A stretch of 64,000 nucleotides of DNA from Ardenticatenaceae bacterium (GCA_020634375.1 JACKBX010000010.1:186001-250000), one strand, 5' to 3'; counted from the first letter of the stretch, positions 35,851 to 44,035 are shown. Made by a program: numbers and translations. Notes: generated from the letters alone by a model not told the origin.

Positions 35851-38118
35851 TTAAGGCTCAATACGTATTATCGCCAATAGTAAATGATCGTCAATCCAAT
35901 GTCCATCCTCCGCGAGGATATTTTGCGCTGTTTGTGTAGAGGTGTCAATCAAGGCTACGTGAATTAGATAGTTGTCGGGGGGCACGGCCGTTTCCAATAC
36001 ATATTCTGTCACCATCACCTCACCTGCCCGCCATTCTGCCGTTGGCAACTCCTGCCGCATTGAGGATACAGCATCCCAATCCTCTCCCGGCGAACGGCGC
36101 AATCCTACCTCCACCTCATAACCCATCGGATTATCTACCAGCGCTTGCCAGTACAGCCGCAGCGTCAAGGGTTCTCCCGCAGCCAACACCCGCTTATCAT
36201 ACGCGTATCCCACCAGACGCACCTGATCATTAAAATTATAGTTTTGCGGATTGGGGTACTCGCCCGCATTGGATTGAATGGCAATTTGTGTCAACGTCAG
36301 TGCATCGCCCAAACCTGTGCCACCAACGGCCGTAATCCCCAGCCGATACCCCTCCACCGGCGCATACAGTCCCACACTCAGCGTCGCCATCTCCAGCGCA
36401 TACGCCGTTTCCGGCAAATACAGGCGAATGGACTCCACAAAGCGGTCGCCGGGCTGCCACAAACTGCTGGGGAAATTGCCCAATCCCGGATGCGTATCGC
36501 GCTGCGCCACCATGCCCACTCCATCCTCCAAATGCACAAACAGCAAATAATTGCCGGGCGGCGTGGCCTTCACTTCCCAGTACAGGTTGAGATCAATATA
36601 GCCGCCGGGGGTAACGGCCGTTTCCGCCACATCATACCCCCGCAGCGTCACAAAACTATCAAACTGCGCATCCACCACATTCGGCAGTTCCGCATCCGTA
36701 AATGACGACGGCCGTGCATACGCCGGCCCCAAATACCCAAACAACGCCACCAACGTCAGCGCCAACATCCCCCCATTCACCAAAACAGCAAGCGGCAAGT
36801 GGCGAGTAGCAAGTGGCCGTTCATCATTCACTATTAACCATTCACCATTTACAATTAACTCCCCCCACTGACTCAGCCCAAAAAACAACAAAATCGCCAG
36901 CGAAGGCAGCGCCGGGAAGAAAAACCGCCCCATCGGCCCTGCCGGGCTAATCAGCAAATAATTAAAAATCACGCCAAAAAACAAAGCCACATTCAACGCC
37001 AGCAGCGCCAGCGGAAACCCCGCCTCGCGCAAATCCGGGCGGCGGCGCAGCAAAGGCAGCGCCAGCCCAGCCGTCGCAAACAGCGCAAACCACCACAAGC
37101 CATCATAGATCGCCTGCGGCAGTGGCACCTGCCCGTAACCAAAGCGCCCCCACAAACTCGTCCACACGTAGGGCAGCTCAAAAATCGCCACCCCCCAGCT
37201 ATCCGCCGGATCGCGCACACCCCACAATTCGGTCAGCCGCTCAACACCAGTTGGTTCACCGTACAAAATTTGATTGCGCACAAACCACCAACCGGCAACC
37301 AACAGCGTCGTCACCGCAATGGCAATATTGGCTTGCCACCACTGCCGCCACTGCTTTTTGCGCCACGCCACCCAGGTCACGGCCACCTCAATTGTCAGGG
37401 CAATGGCCGCCAGATTAAACTTGCTCAGCAGCGCCATTCCAAACAGCGCCCCCAAAATAATACCCCAGCGCCAACTCAACCCACGCTCGTCGCGCAGCAG
37501 GCGCACACAGCCCAGCGTCACCGCCGCCCCCCCCAGCGCGGCAATAATGTCGTTGTTGATCGCTCCGGCCATGAAGTTGAACATGGGATTGAAGGCCACA
37601 AATGCCGCCGCGCCGACGGCGAGATACGGCCGTTCCTGCCAAATCGCCCGCGCAATCGCCCACGTCAGCCACACCACCCCTGCGCCAATCAACACATTCA
37701 ACGCCCGCGCCAGATGCGCCGCCAGCGCTTCGCCGTGCCAGGGCCACGCCTCATCTGCGCCATGCAAATATTGATTTTTGTTGTCTGTGCCTACGTCCCA
37801 GTAACGATACGCCCAAAACGGATTTTGCGGCGGTTCATAACACACCGGACGACCCGTATCAATCCAACCGGTTAGCAGCGCCGCTGCTGCGTAGTAAAGG
37901 GGAGGATGATGAGCTTGTGTGCGGCAGCTAAGTGCCCCTTGCACCGGCAGCGCATGTTCTGTCGCCACGTAGCGCACAAAGCGATAATGGCGCAGCTCAT
38001 CCGTTGCCTCATGCAGCGGATTTACCACGCTGTAAGCTAGACTCACCCCCACAAACAGGATGAGGATGATGGTGATGGCGATACGGCCGTTGCGATCTTC
38101 GTTCAACAGTCTCTCCAA
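35851..38118 (-). CDS. GT-C-fold membrane glycosyltransferase (DUF2142/ArnT-like), C-terminal beta domain
   Basis: 755 residues. The first ~440 hold about 11 TM helices with NPLHEATDELRHYRFVRYV near the start, the acidic DE motif of GT-C glycosyltransferases. From about residue 470 a soluble beta-rich domain (SSFTDAELPNVVDAQFDSFVTLRGYDVAETAVTPGGYIDLNLYWEVKA ...), found twice in tandem, follows outside the membrane. A repeat-derived loop (WGELIVNGEWLIVNDERPLATRHLPLAV) lies near residues 425-455. It would use a polyprenyl-phosphate sugar. It is the downstream member of three similar minus-strand genes. Confidence 0.8.
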   Translation of the reverse strand: MERLLNEDRNGRIAITIILILFVGVSLAYSVVNPLHEATDELRHYRFVRYVATEHALPVQGALSCRTQAHHPPLYYAAAALLTGWIDTGRPVCYEPPQNPFWAYRYWDVGTDNKNQYLHGADEAWPWHGEALAAHLARALNVLIGAGVVWLTWAIARAIWQERPYLAVGAAAFVAFNPMFNFMAGAINNDIIAALGGAAVTLGCVRLLRDERGLSWRWGIILGALFGMALLSKFNLAAIALTIEVAVTWVAWRKKQWRQWWQANIAIAVTTLLVAGWWFVRNQILYGEPTGVERLTELWGVRDPADSWGVAIFELPYVWTSLWGRFGYGQVPLPQAIYDGLWWFALFATAGLALPLLRRRPDLREAGFPLALLALNVALFFGVIFNYLLISPAGPMGRFFFPALPSLAILLFFGLSQWGELIVNGEWLIVNDERPLATRHLPLAVLVNGGMLALTLVALFGYLGPAYARPSSFTDAELPNVVDAQFDSFVTLRGYDVAETAVTPGGYIDLNLYWEVKATPPGNYLLFVHLEDGVGMVAQRDTHPGLGNFPSSLWQPGDRFVESIRLYLPETAYALEMATLSVGLYAPVEGYRLGITAVGGTGLGDALTLTQIAIQSNAGEYPNPQNYNFNDQVRLVGYAYDKRVLAAGEPLTLRLYWQALVDNPMGYEVEVGLRRSPGEDWDAVSSMRQELPTAEWRAGEVMVTEYVLETAVPPDNYLIHVALIDTSTQTAQNILAEDGHWIDDHLLLAIIRIEP
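36778..36862. repeat. 7-bp repeat array inside the glycosyltransferase gene (inverted pair)
   Basis: Units such as GCAAGTGGCGAGTAGCAAGT are followed by ATTCACTATTAACCATTCAC-type units. The first half resembles the 455-467 repeat, the second half an ATTCACT/TTAACCA type. Both are translated in frame as WGELIVNGEWLIVNDERPLATRHL. Confidence 0.65.
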
Positions 38119-38127
38119 ATTACTGAA

Positions 38128-38160
38128 GAGATTAGAGATTGGCGATTAGAGATTGACTGA
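38128..38160. repeat. 7-bp repeat array (GATTAGAGATTGGC type) in the spacer
   Basis: GAGATTAGAGATTGGCGATT-type units lie between two glycosyltransferase genes. They are the partner of the CAATCTCC-type array at 38258-38300. Confidence 0.55.
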
Positions 38161-38165
38161 GAATC

Positions 38166-38228
38166 AACCGCAAAGGGCGCAAAGGGCGCAAAGTTTTTTT
38201 CTTTGCGTTCTTCGCGCTCTTTGCGGTT
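38166..38228. repeat. CGCAAAG-rich inverted repeat, long hairpin
   Basis: The left arm (38166-38193, tandem CGCAAAGGG units) pairs with the right arm (38201-38228) with four mismatches over 28 positions around a T-rich loop. A similar CGCAAAG element lies inside the next gene at 40307-40364. Confidence 0.7.
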
Positions 38229-38257
38229 AAATTAATTCCATCAATCAGGCAGTACGC

Positions 38258-38300
38258 AATCTCCAATCTCCAATCTCTAATCCCCAATCTCCAATCTCAA
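38258..38300. repeat. 7-bp repeat array of CCAATCT units, running into the glycosyltransferase 3' end
   Basis: At least six near-identical 7-bp units (CAATCTC / CTAATCC) run from the spacer across the stop codon of the 38277-40394 gene. They encode its last residues (EFLRLEIGD). Confidence 0.65.
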
Positions 38301-40394
38301 AAACTCCCGCCCATCCCCCGTCAAAATGCGTTGCCCCGTCATCGGGTCGTAGAGGCCAAAGGCGAGGGCGGCGGGCGCGGCGTCGGCGGGCAGCGGCAGG
38401 CGGTGCTGCTGCATAAACACATCGCCGGGCTGCAACGTGTACGGGTCTACCCACAAGCCATCGTCACCGGAAAGGAAACGGCCGTCCCCATCCCACACCT
38501 GCGCAAACACCGCCAAACGCGGCCCATTGTACACCCCCGGCGGGGGAGGATTGCTAATCAGCGCAAACGGCGGCAAATCCAGTTCGCCGCTGACCCGCCA
38601 GGCCAGGTCAAGGGTTTGCGCCGCCGCGTCATAATTGGCGGCAACCCAGCACAGCCCATTGGTAAAGCAGACATCATCCTGCATTTGCAGCGATTGGTTG
38701 ACGCGGTTGAGCTTGTAACCGCCAGCCCGTTCGCCAGTGGGCGTCAACCAGTCTGAGAAAACGGCCGTCACCCTCGGCTGCCCGGCAAAACTCAACCAGG
38801 GCATCAGCACCACCGCTCTTTCGGGATTATACCAGCGAGGGGAAACGGCCGTGTCCCCATCCAGCCCCATTTCTAAGGCAATGCGGTCCCATGGCCCCGC
38901 CAGCAGCCCCGAAATGCCAAAATCCGTCAAGTCAGGATGGTCATTCACGTACAACGCCACATCTCGAATATCCGCCCGATACAAAAAGCGCACCATCCCC
39001 CGCTGCGGCCAGTTCACAAAATAATCCGGCAAATCACGGGCGGCGATGCTGCCCACCAACAGCAGCCCCAAGAAGAGAGAGATTAGAGATTGGCGATTAG
39101 CGATTGGTCGCCATTTCCAATCTCTAATCCCTAATCGCCAAATGGGAACGGCCGTCAACAAATACGTCGCCGGCTGTGCCAAAATCGTGTGCCCCAAACT
39201 CGCGGGCGGCACACTCACAAACGCCGGGGCAATCCCCGCCAGCCACCACAGCAGCAGAAAGGCGGAGGAAAGGCGGTAATCAGTGATCAGTAATCGGTCA
39301 TCAGTATGCTGTCGGCGACGAGTGCCAATCGTAAATCGTAAATCGTAAATCGCAAATCCCACGCCGAGCCAGAGAAAGGCCGCGCCAATCAGCCCAAAGA
39401 TCGGGCGATCGGGGATGTTGTACAGCCATTCGCCATCGCCCGTGCTGTGGAACATGCTCAGGGTGGTCAGTGTGTACTCGGCGAGAGGCGCAAAATTACC
39501 CTGCCGCGCTTCGGTGAGGGGCACGGCCAACTCGCCCACGCGCCCCTCCGCCTCCGGCTGCTGCTGCAAGGTGACGACGAGCGGCAAGGCCAGCGCCACC
39601 ATTACACCAAACATCAGCGCCCACTGCCGCCACTGCCGCCGGAACACATCGCGCCGCGTCAGCCACACGTAGCCCATGAAAGCGAGCAAAATCAGCGGCA
39701 CGCCCCGCCCGGCAAAGTAGGTGTAGAAGCCGAGGGAGACGAAAACGGCCGTCAAAAGGTAGCTAGTTGTTGGTTGCTGGTTGCTGGTGGGCGGTTCGCC
39801 AGCGACCAGCCGCCAGCGACCAGCAACCTTCCAAAAATAATTGAAGGCCAGCAGCGTGAGCAGCGGCAGCAAAATATGGCGCAGGCCGATGCGCGAATAC
39901 ATCAGCGACCAAAAGCTGACGGTCAGACCGGCTGCGGCAACCCATCCCACAGTGGGCGCAAACAGGCGTTTGCCCAGCAGGTAAGTCAGCGGCACGGCCA
40001 GGCTGCCGAGAATGACGGACAGCCAGCGGATGCCGGGCACACTGGGGCCAAACGCGCCCAAAAAGATGGCGTTCAGCGCGTGATAAAGCGCCTCGTGGCC
40101 GGAGGCATCGGCGTAGTAAACGGCGAGGTTGCCATCCAACACCTTCTGCGAAATGACGAGCGAGTTAATCAACTCGTCGTCGCGCCAGCCGGGGGGGATG
40201 CTGTCCAGCCGCCACAGCCGCAGGCCAAAGGCCAGCAGCGTCAGCAGCACGAGCAGCGCCATTTCAATGCGTTTGGCGAAATCGTGATTAGCAATTACTT
40301 GATTGTCACGCAAAGTCGCAAAGCCGCTAAGATTTTCGTCTTTGCGCCTTTGCGCCTTTGCGTGAGATTCGCTTTCGGAAAAGTAAGCTGTCAT
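38277..40394 (-). CDS. GT39/ArnT-like membrane glycosyltransferase
   Basis: 705 residues. It has TM helices throughout the first ~450 residues, with the acidic motif PPGWRDDELINS of GT-C enzymes. A beta-rich domain follows from about residue 560. The chosen ATG at 40394 overlaps the upstream stop as ATGA, which favours coupling. Residues 10-30 (HAKAQRRKDENLSGFATLRDN) are translated from a CGCAAAG repeat hairpin, and an ATG at 40262 would start just before the first TM helix. Two internal repeat loops (FAIYDLRFTIGTRRRQHTDDRLLITDYRL, WRLGIRDWKWRPIANRQSLIS) sit between TM helices. The transferred sugar is unknown. Confidence 0.83.
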   Translation of the reverse strand: MTAYFSESESHAKAQRRKDENLSGFATLRDNQVIANHDFAKRIEMALLVLLTLLAFGLRLWRLDSIPPGWRDDELINSLVISQKVLDGNLAVYYADASGHEALYHALNAIFLGAFGPSVPGIRWLSVILGSLAVPLTYLLGKRLFAPTVGWVAAAGLTVSFWSLMYSRIGLRHILLPLLTLLAFNYFWKVAGRWRLVAGEPPTSNQQPTTSYLLTAVFVSLGFYTYFAGRGVPLILLAFMGYVWLTRRDVFRRQWRQWALMFGVMVALALPLVVTLQQQPEAEGRVGELAVPLTEARQGNFAPLAEYTLTTLSMFHSTGDGEWLYNIPDRPIFGLIGAAFLWLGVGFAIYDLRFTIGTRRRQHTDDRLLITDYRLSSAFLLLWWLAGIAPAFVSVPPASLGHTILAQPATYLLTAVPIWRLGIRDWKWRPIANRQSLISLFLGLLLVGSIAARDLPDYFVNWPQRGMVRFLYRADIRDVALYVNDHPDLTDFGISGLLAGPWDRIALEMGLDGDTAVSPRWYNPERAVVLMPWLSFAGQPRVTAVFSDWLTPTGERAGGYKLNRVNQSLQMQDDVCFTNGLCWVAANYDAAAQTLDLAWRVSGELDLPPFALISNPPPPGVYNGPRLAVFAQVWDGDGRFLSGDDGLWVDPYTLQPGDVFMQQHRLPLPADAAPAALAFGLYDPMTGQRILTGDGREFLRLEIGD
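39073..39142. repeat. 7-bp repeat array, inverted pair, inside a glycosyltransferase gene
   Basis: GAGATTAGAGATTGGCGATT-type units are followed by complementary CCAATCTCTAATCCCTAATC units, so the array can fold back on itself. It is translated as WRLGIRDWKWRPIANRQSLIS between TM helices. Confidence 0.75.
39275..39358. repeat. Mixed 7-bp repeat array (AATCAGT and AATCGTA types) in coding sequence
   Basis: AATCAGTGATCAGTAATCGG units are followed by four AAATCGT units. They are translated as part of FAIYDLRFTIGTRRRQHTDDRLLITDYRLSS. Confidence 0.7.
39759..39829. repeat. 7-bp repeat array (GGTTGCT type), inverted pair, in coding sequence
   Basis: GTTGGTTGCTGGTTGCTGGT units are followed by CAGCGACCAGCCGCCAGCGA-type complementary units. 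They are translated as RWRLVAGEPPTSNQQPTTSYLL. Confidence 0.75.
40307..40364. repeat. CGCAAAG-type inverted repeat inside the start of a glycosyltransferase gene
   Basis: The left arm (40307-40331, CACGCAAAGTCGCAAAG) pairs with the right arm (40340-40364, TTTGCGCCTTTGCG). It is the same element family as at 38166. It encodes residues about 10-30 of the 705-residue protein. Confidence 0.7.
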
Positions 40395-42475
40395 GGGTTG
40401 ATGGTGATGGTTTGCAGCAAGATGGCGTCGCTTTGGGCACGGCCGTCCACAAACACCGGATAGCGCACGCCTGAAACCTGATCATACGCGCCGACGAGCA
40501 ATTGGTAACTGCCTGCCGCCGGTGCGGTCAATTCATGCCGTTGAATGAGCAAATCGCCCGGCTGCCAGCCCGCGCCGGGCGCATCAAGCAAATCTTGCTG
40601 CGCCACCGGTTCGCCCGCGCCGCTCCAGAGGTGGGTGAAGAGTTGGGCCTGGGGCAACGGCCGTTTCACCTGCCACAACGTCGCCACCACAAAAGGGTCG
40701 CCGGGGCGGGCCTCCGGCGTCTGCACATCATAGCCTAAGAATTGCAGCGCATCACTGATTTGCGTGGGCGCGGCGGGCGGGATGAATTGGCTCTGCCACG
40801 CCGCCTGCGCCGCGCCCGTGTCTATCTCGTAAATTTGCACAGGGCGGTCGGCGTCGTCGGGGCGCATGGGCAGGGTGGCGATGGGTACGGCCGTTCCCCA
40901 ATAGCGCGTCAACCCCTCCCCCAACGGCGCAAAGCCGGGGAAGAAAACAGTGGTTTGGGTATTGGCGGGCAGGAGGAGGCTGGAACGGCCGTTAAACCAG
41001 CGAATGTCCATGGGCGAATGCAGCGCCATTTGCGCCACCGCCGGGCTGTGTTCCGGCGCGGGCGTAATGGTGGAGATGGCGGCATGGTTAACGGGATGCT
41101 CGTTCAAATAGCGCAGTTCTGTGATCAGTGTCGTCTCGTATTGCACGCGCACCTCCGGGGCATTGGCCCAGGTGTGGAAGTAGGCGTTGGCGGTGAGGAC
41201 GGCCGTTGCGCCGAATAACAGCAAAACAGAGATTGGAGATTGGAGATTGCGCCGCCAATCTCTAATCTCCAATCTCCAATCTCCGATCCACACCAGCGTC
41301 AGCGCCGGAAATAAATACAGAACCGATTGTGCGCCGATGGCTTGCGTCGTCGCCAGTTCTGGCCCGGTGACAAAGACGGGCGACATGCCCGCCAGCAGCC
41401 AGCCGAGGGCGAAGAGGGCAGGGGAACGGGGGAGCAAGGGGGCAAGGGAGATGGTTTTTCTCCCCTGCTCCCCTACTCCTTTGCCCCCTTGCCTTTTGAA
41501 AACGGTGAACACCGCCAGCCCGACTCCGACGTAAAACAACACCCCCAGCAGCGGGCCGAGGAACGGCCGTCCCGGCAAATTATACCGCCACGCCGAATCG
41601 CCATTGAAGGTGAAGAGTTGCAGGCTGGCGAGGGTGTTTTGCAGCAGGGGTTGGAAGTTGCCGTGGGTGACGGCCGTCAGTGGCCCACTCAACTCCTTCA
41701 CCCGGCGCTCAATATTGGCATGAGTGAAAAGGTAGATGAAGAGGGGGGCGGCAGTAAGGACGCCCGTTGCCAGCATCACGCCTGCGTCCTTCCACACCCG
41801 CCGCAGCAAAGGCCGGTTGACCAGCGCCCAATACATCAGCAGCAGCGGAAACAACGCCCACAACACCCGCGCCGGAAGATACACATAAAACGTCAGCCCC
41901 AGAAAAATGCCCGCCGCAAAGAATTTGAGGATTGGCGATTGGCGATTAGAGATTGAAGATTGACCGGCAATCTCCAATCGCCAATCTCTAATCTCTATCT
42001 GCCGCAACCCCCGCCAAAAAAACAAAACCGCCAACGTAAACAACGCTGGCAGCAGGCTGGAGCGCAGCATTTGCCGCGCCGTCATCAGCGGCCAAAAGCC
42101 GGTGGCTGCACCGGCCAGCGTCAGCAGCGCGGCGCGGCGGCTAAAGGCCAACTTCACCCAGGCGTACAGCGCGGCCAACCCTATCAGGCTGGCGAAGACG
42201 GACACCAGCCGCCCGGCAAAAAAAGTGGGGCCAATTAGCGCCATCATGCCTGCGCTGAGGTAGTCGTAGAGGGGTTCACGGCCGTATCCAATCGTAAAAT
42301 AGATGTCGCGCACCCCCTCGTCCACAATGCTCCAGGCCGTGATGCCGTGATCGGCTTCGTCATGCGTCAGCCCCGGTGGGGCGGTGGTGATATGGGTGAG
42401 ATGGAGGGAGACGGCCGTTAACAACACTAGCAACAGCCATCCATATCGTTTGCCAAAACCTTGCATCACACTCAT
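40391..42475 (-). CDS. GT39/ArnT-like membrane glycosyltransferase
   Basis: 694 residues from the ATG at 42475 (ATGs at 42493 and 42466 are alternatives). It has TM helices from residue 10 to about 470, with TTAPPGLTHDEADHG as the acidic GT-C motif, and a soluble beta-rich C-terminal domain (LQFLGYDVQTPEARPGDPFVVATLWQVKRP). It carries three 7-bp repeat insertions, read as IEIRDWRLEIAGQSSISNRQSPIL, KRQGGKGVGEQGRKT and IGDWRLEIRDWRRNLQSPIS, all in loops between TM helices. The overlap of its stop with the next start suggests one operon with the two other GT-C genes. Confidence 0.83.
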   Translation of the reverse strand: MSVMQGFGKRYGWLLLVLLTAVSLHLTHITTAPPGLTHDEADHGITAWSIVDEGVRDIYFTIGYGREPLYDYLSAGMMALIGPTFFAGRLVSVFASLIGLAALYAWVKLAFSRRAALLTLAGAATGFWPLMTARQMLRSSLLPALFTLAVLFFWRGLRQIEIRDWRLEIAGQSSISNRQSPILKFFAAGIFLGLTFYVYLPARVLWALFPLLLMYWALVNRPLLRRVWKDAGVMLATGVLTAAPLFIYLFTHANIERRVKELSGPLTAVTHGNFQPLLQNTLASLQLFTFNGDSAWRYNLPGRPFLGPLLGVLFYVGVGLAVFTVFKRQGGKGVGEQGRKTISLAPLLPRSPALFALGWLLAGMSPVFVTGPELATTQAIGAQSVLYLFPALTLVWIGDWRLEIRDWRRNLQSPISVLLLFGATAVLTANAYFHTWANAPEVRVQYETTLITELRYLNEHPVNHAAISTITPAPEHSPAVAQMALHSPMDIRWFNGRSSLLLPANTQTTVFFPGFAPLGEGLTRYWGTAVPIATLPMRPDDADRPVQIYEIDTGAAQAAWQSQFIPPAAPTQISDALQFLGYDVQTPEARPGDPFVVATLWQVKRPLPQAQLFTHLWSGAGEPVAQQDLLDAPGAGWQPGDLLIQRHELTAPAAGSYQLLVGAYDQVSGVRYPVFVDGRAQSDAILLQTITINP
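41229..41287. repeat. 7-bp repeat array (AGATTGG type), inverted pair, in coding sequence
   Basis: Three AGATTGG units, a short centre, then five CAATCTC/TAATCTC complementary units. Read on the minus strand they give GDWRLEIRDWRRNLQSPIS. Confidence 0.8.
41403..41497. repeat. G-rich 7-bp repeat array, inverted pair, in coding sequence
   Basis: GGGGGAGCAAGGGGGCAAGG-type units followed after TTTTT by CTCCCCTGCTCCCCTACTCC-type complements. Translated as FKRQGGKGVGEQGRKTISLAPLLPRSPAL. Confidence 0.75.
41930..41998. repeat. 7-bp repeat array (GCGATTG/AGATTGA), inverted pair, in coding sequence
   Basis: GGCGATTGGCGATTAGAGAT units and complementary CAATCTCCAATCGCCAATCT units around a CCGGC centre. 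Translated as IEIRDWRLEIAGQSSISNRQSPI. Confidence 0.8.
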
Positions 42476-42529
42476 AGCCCGTCCATCATACAAAAATCGC
42501 CAAATGCGACAACTACGCCTACACTGTGA

Positions 42530-42568
42530 AACAAAAACGCCACCCCTGTTACCAGGCGTGGCGTTTCG
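42530..42568 (-). terminator. Terminator of the infC-rpmI-rplT operon
   Basis: AACGCCAC (left arm) pairs with GTGGCGTT (right arm) around a central CCTG...CAGG inner stem. On the minus strand it is followed by TTTTTGTTT. It lies 20-60 bp after the rplT stop. Confidence 0.8.
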
Positions 42569-42590
42569 AGAGATGTTCGATGCTTAGGGC

Positions 42591-42944
42591 TTAGGCCAAC
42601 GCTTCTTTTGCCATGTTCACCACAGCAGCAAAAGCCGCTTCATCCCGAACAGCCAAATCAGCCAACACTTTCCGATCCAACTGCACATTGGCTACTTTCA
42701 AGCCATGAATCAACTGACTGTAGCTCATGCCATTCATACGTGCAGCCGCATTGATACGGGCAATCCACAAACGGCGGAAATCGCGGCGACGTTGACGCCG
42801 ATCCCGGTACGCATACCAGTACGACTTCATCATCGCCTCATTGCCCCGGCGGAACAGCTTGCTGCGTGTTCCCCATTGGCCTTTGGTCATATCTAGGATT
42901 TTCTTATGACGACGGCGTGTAACCGTCCCACCTTTTACTCGCAT
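42591..42944 (-). CDS. rplT: 50S ribosomal protein L20
   Basis: 117 residues, the usual length. MRVKGGTVTRRRHKKILDMTKGQWGTRSKLFRRGNEAMMKSYWYAYRDRRQRRRDFRRLWIARINAAARMNGMSYSQLIHGLK is a clear L20 (binds 23S rRNA during early 50S assembly; in Bacillus and E. coli also represses its own operon by binding the mRNA). It is the last gene of infC-rpmI-rplT, before a terminator. Confidence 0.98.
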   Translation of the reverse strand: MRVKGGTVTRRRHKKILDMTKGQWGTRSKLFRRGNEAMMKSYWYAYRDRRQRRRDFRRLWIARINAAARMNGMSYSQLIHGLKVANVQLDRKVLADLAVRDEAAFAAVVNMAKEALA

Positions 42945-43045
42945 AATTTTATACCTCGCATTTCAGAAAAGCTCTGGACACTCAAGCTAGTTTGCACTAA
43001 CCAAGGCCAGGCAGCGAATGGATACAACAATTGCGGCGTCACTCC

Positions 43046-43294
43046 CTATGCCGGGGGATTCGCCTTGTACTTTTTCAGGTAGGGGGCCATCCGCTTAATA
43101 CGACGGCGATCCCCGGCCGCAGTTACTTCCAACATACGGGAGAACAGGCGCTTTGCACGCTTGGCCTTGCGGCGGCGCAAGTGGCTTTTACCACCCTTCG
43201 TCCGCACAATTTTGCCAGTTCCCGTCATACGAAAGCGCTTTGCGGCCGCTTTATATGTTTTGATCTTATACTTTTTTGTCTTCGCCTTTGGCAT
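43046..43294 (-). CDS. rpmI: 50S ribosomal protein L35
   Basis: 82 residues from the ATG at 43294 (GAGAGGGATTAAA upstream). MPKAKTKKYKIKTYKAAAKRFRMTGTGKIVRTKGGKSHLRRRKAKRAKRLFSRMLEVTAAGDRRRIKRMAPYLKK is an L35. It has the same neighbours as in other bacteria. A terminator-like hairpin lies about 20 bp before the start. Confidence 0.97.
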   Translation of the reverse strand: MPKAKTKKYKIKTYKAAAKRFRMTGTGKIVRTKGGKSHLRRRKAKRAKRLFSRMLEVTAAGDRRRIKRMAPYLKKYKANPPA

Positions 43295-43311
43295 TTTAAT
43301 CCCTCTCATAC

Positions 43312-43331
43312 AAAAAGCCCTAAGCGGGCTT
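43312..43331 (-). promoter_or_regulatory. Terminator-like hairpin between infC and rpmI (possible attenuator)
   Basis: On the minus strand AAGCCC, loop GCTTA, GGGCTT, then TTTTT, about 17 bp before the rpmI ATG. A 6-bp G+C-rich stem with a U-tract in the middle of an operon is a candidate attenuation site. Confidence 0.5.
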
Positions 43332-43412
43332 CTTGCGCAAAGATTTTAAGTTATCACGCTGTTGCGCGGAAACTCACTACTACATTTGTCAGTCAGGCCA
43401 GGAGCGTCTTGC

Positions 43413-43976
43413 CTAATTTGTACCTATTGGGGTCAACATCAAAGTCATTGACCACCCTTCAAGTTTGGGTGCTTGCTCAACTTCAGCAAGTTCGCCAAGT
43501 TCCTCGGCGATTTCTTCCAAAGTTTGTTGCCCAATTTCCGGGTACGTAATTTCCCGAGCTTTGAACCGAACCATAAACTTAACTTTCTTCCCTTCTTCCA
43601 GCCATTGTTTGGCTTTTCGTACAGTAATATCTTTATGGAAAGGGGATGTACGAGGAGTGAGTTTAATGGTCTTTATTTCTATCTGTTTCTGATGTTTACG
43701 TGCTTCTCGTTCTCGTTTAGTTTTCTCATACGAGAACTTGCCGTAGTCCATAATACGGCAAACAGGGGGGTCTGCGTTAGGAGCTACTTCTACCAGATCT
43801 AATTCGGCTTCAAACGCCATATCACGAGCTTGCGCTGTGGGCACAACACCGTGATTTACGCCATTATGATCAATTAATCGGACTTGAGGTACCCGAATAC
43901 GGTTATTTATCCGATAGTTTATTGACGCTTTGTCATCTCTACTAGGTTTGCTACGGCCTCTTCTTCTTATTGCAAT
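43413..43976 (-). CDS. infC: Translation initiation factor IF-3, non-AUG start
   Basis: 187 residues if started at the ATT at 43976; no ATG or GTG opens the frame before conserved sequence begins. YRINNRIRVPQVRLIDHNGVNHGVV is the IF-3 N-domain, and ADPPVCRIMDYGKFSYEKTKREREARKHQKQIEIKTIKLTPRTSPFHKDITVRKAKQWLEEGKKVKFMVRFKAREI the C-domain. AGGAG (43979-43983) lies 2 nt before ATT, and 8 nt before an ATA at 43970 that is an alternative. In E. coli infC also begins with AUU, which IF-3 itself discriminates against (autoregulation). It lies upstream of rpmI and rplT. Confidence 0.93.
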   Translation of the reverse strand: MAIRRRGRSKPSRDDKASINYRINNRIRVPQVRLIDHNGVNHGVVPTAQARDMAFEAELDLVEVAPNADPPVCRIMDYGKFSYEKTKREREARKHQKQIEIKTIKLTPRTSPFHKDITVRKAKQWLEEGKKVKFMVRFKAREITYPEIGQQTLEEIAEELGELAEVEQAPKLEGWSMTLMLTPIGTN

Positions 43977-44012
43977 TACTCCTGATTATTAACTTTCTCT
44001 AAATGTTACAAC

Positions 44013-44035
44013 AAAAAGCCGGTCAAAATGACCGG
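44013..44035 (-). terminator. Terminator-like hairpin in the infC leader
   Basis: CCGGTCA, loop TTT, TGACCGG then CTTTTT on the minus strand, a 7-bp stem, 37 bp before the infC start and about 90 bp after the stop of the upstream small gene. It could end the sortase transcript or attenuate infC (in B. subtilis the infC leader has an L20-controlled terminator). Confidence 0.7.

Noticed and set aside
38128..38300. CRISPR array
   Set aside because: Units are 7 bp with no regular spacers, and no cas genes are present.
39447..40463. 338-residue plus-strand ORF opposite the glycosyltransferase genes
   Set aside because: Gln/Arg/His-rich translation of the antisense of a TM protein, without family features or ribosome site.
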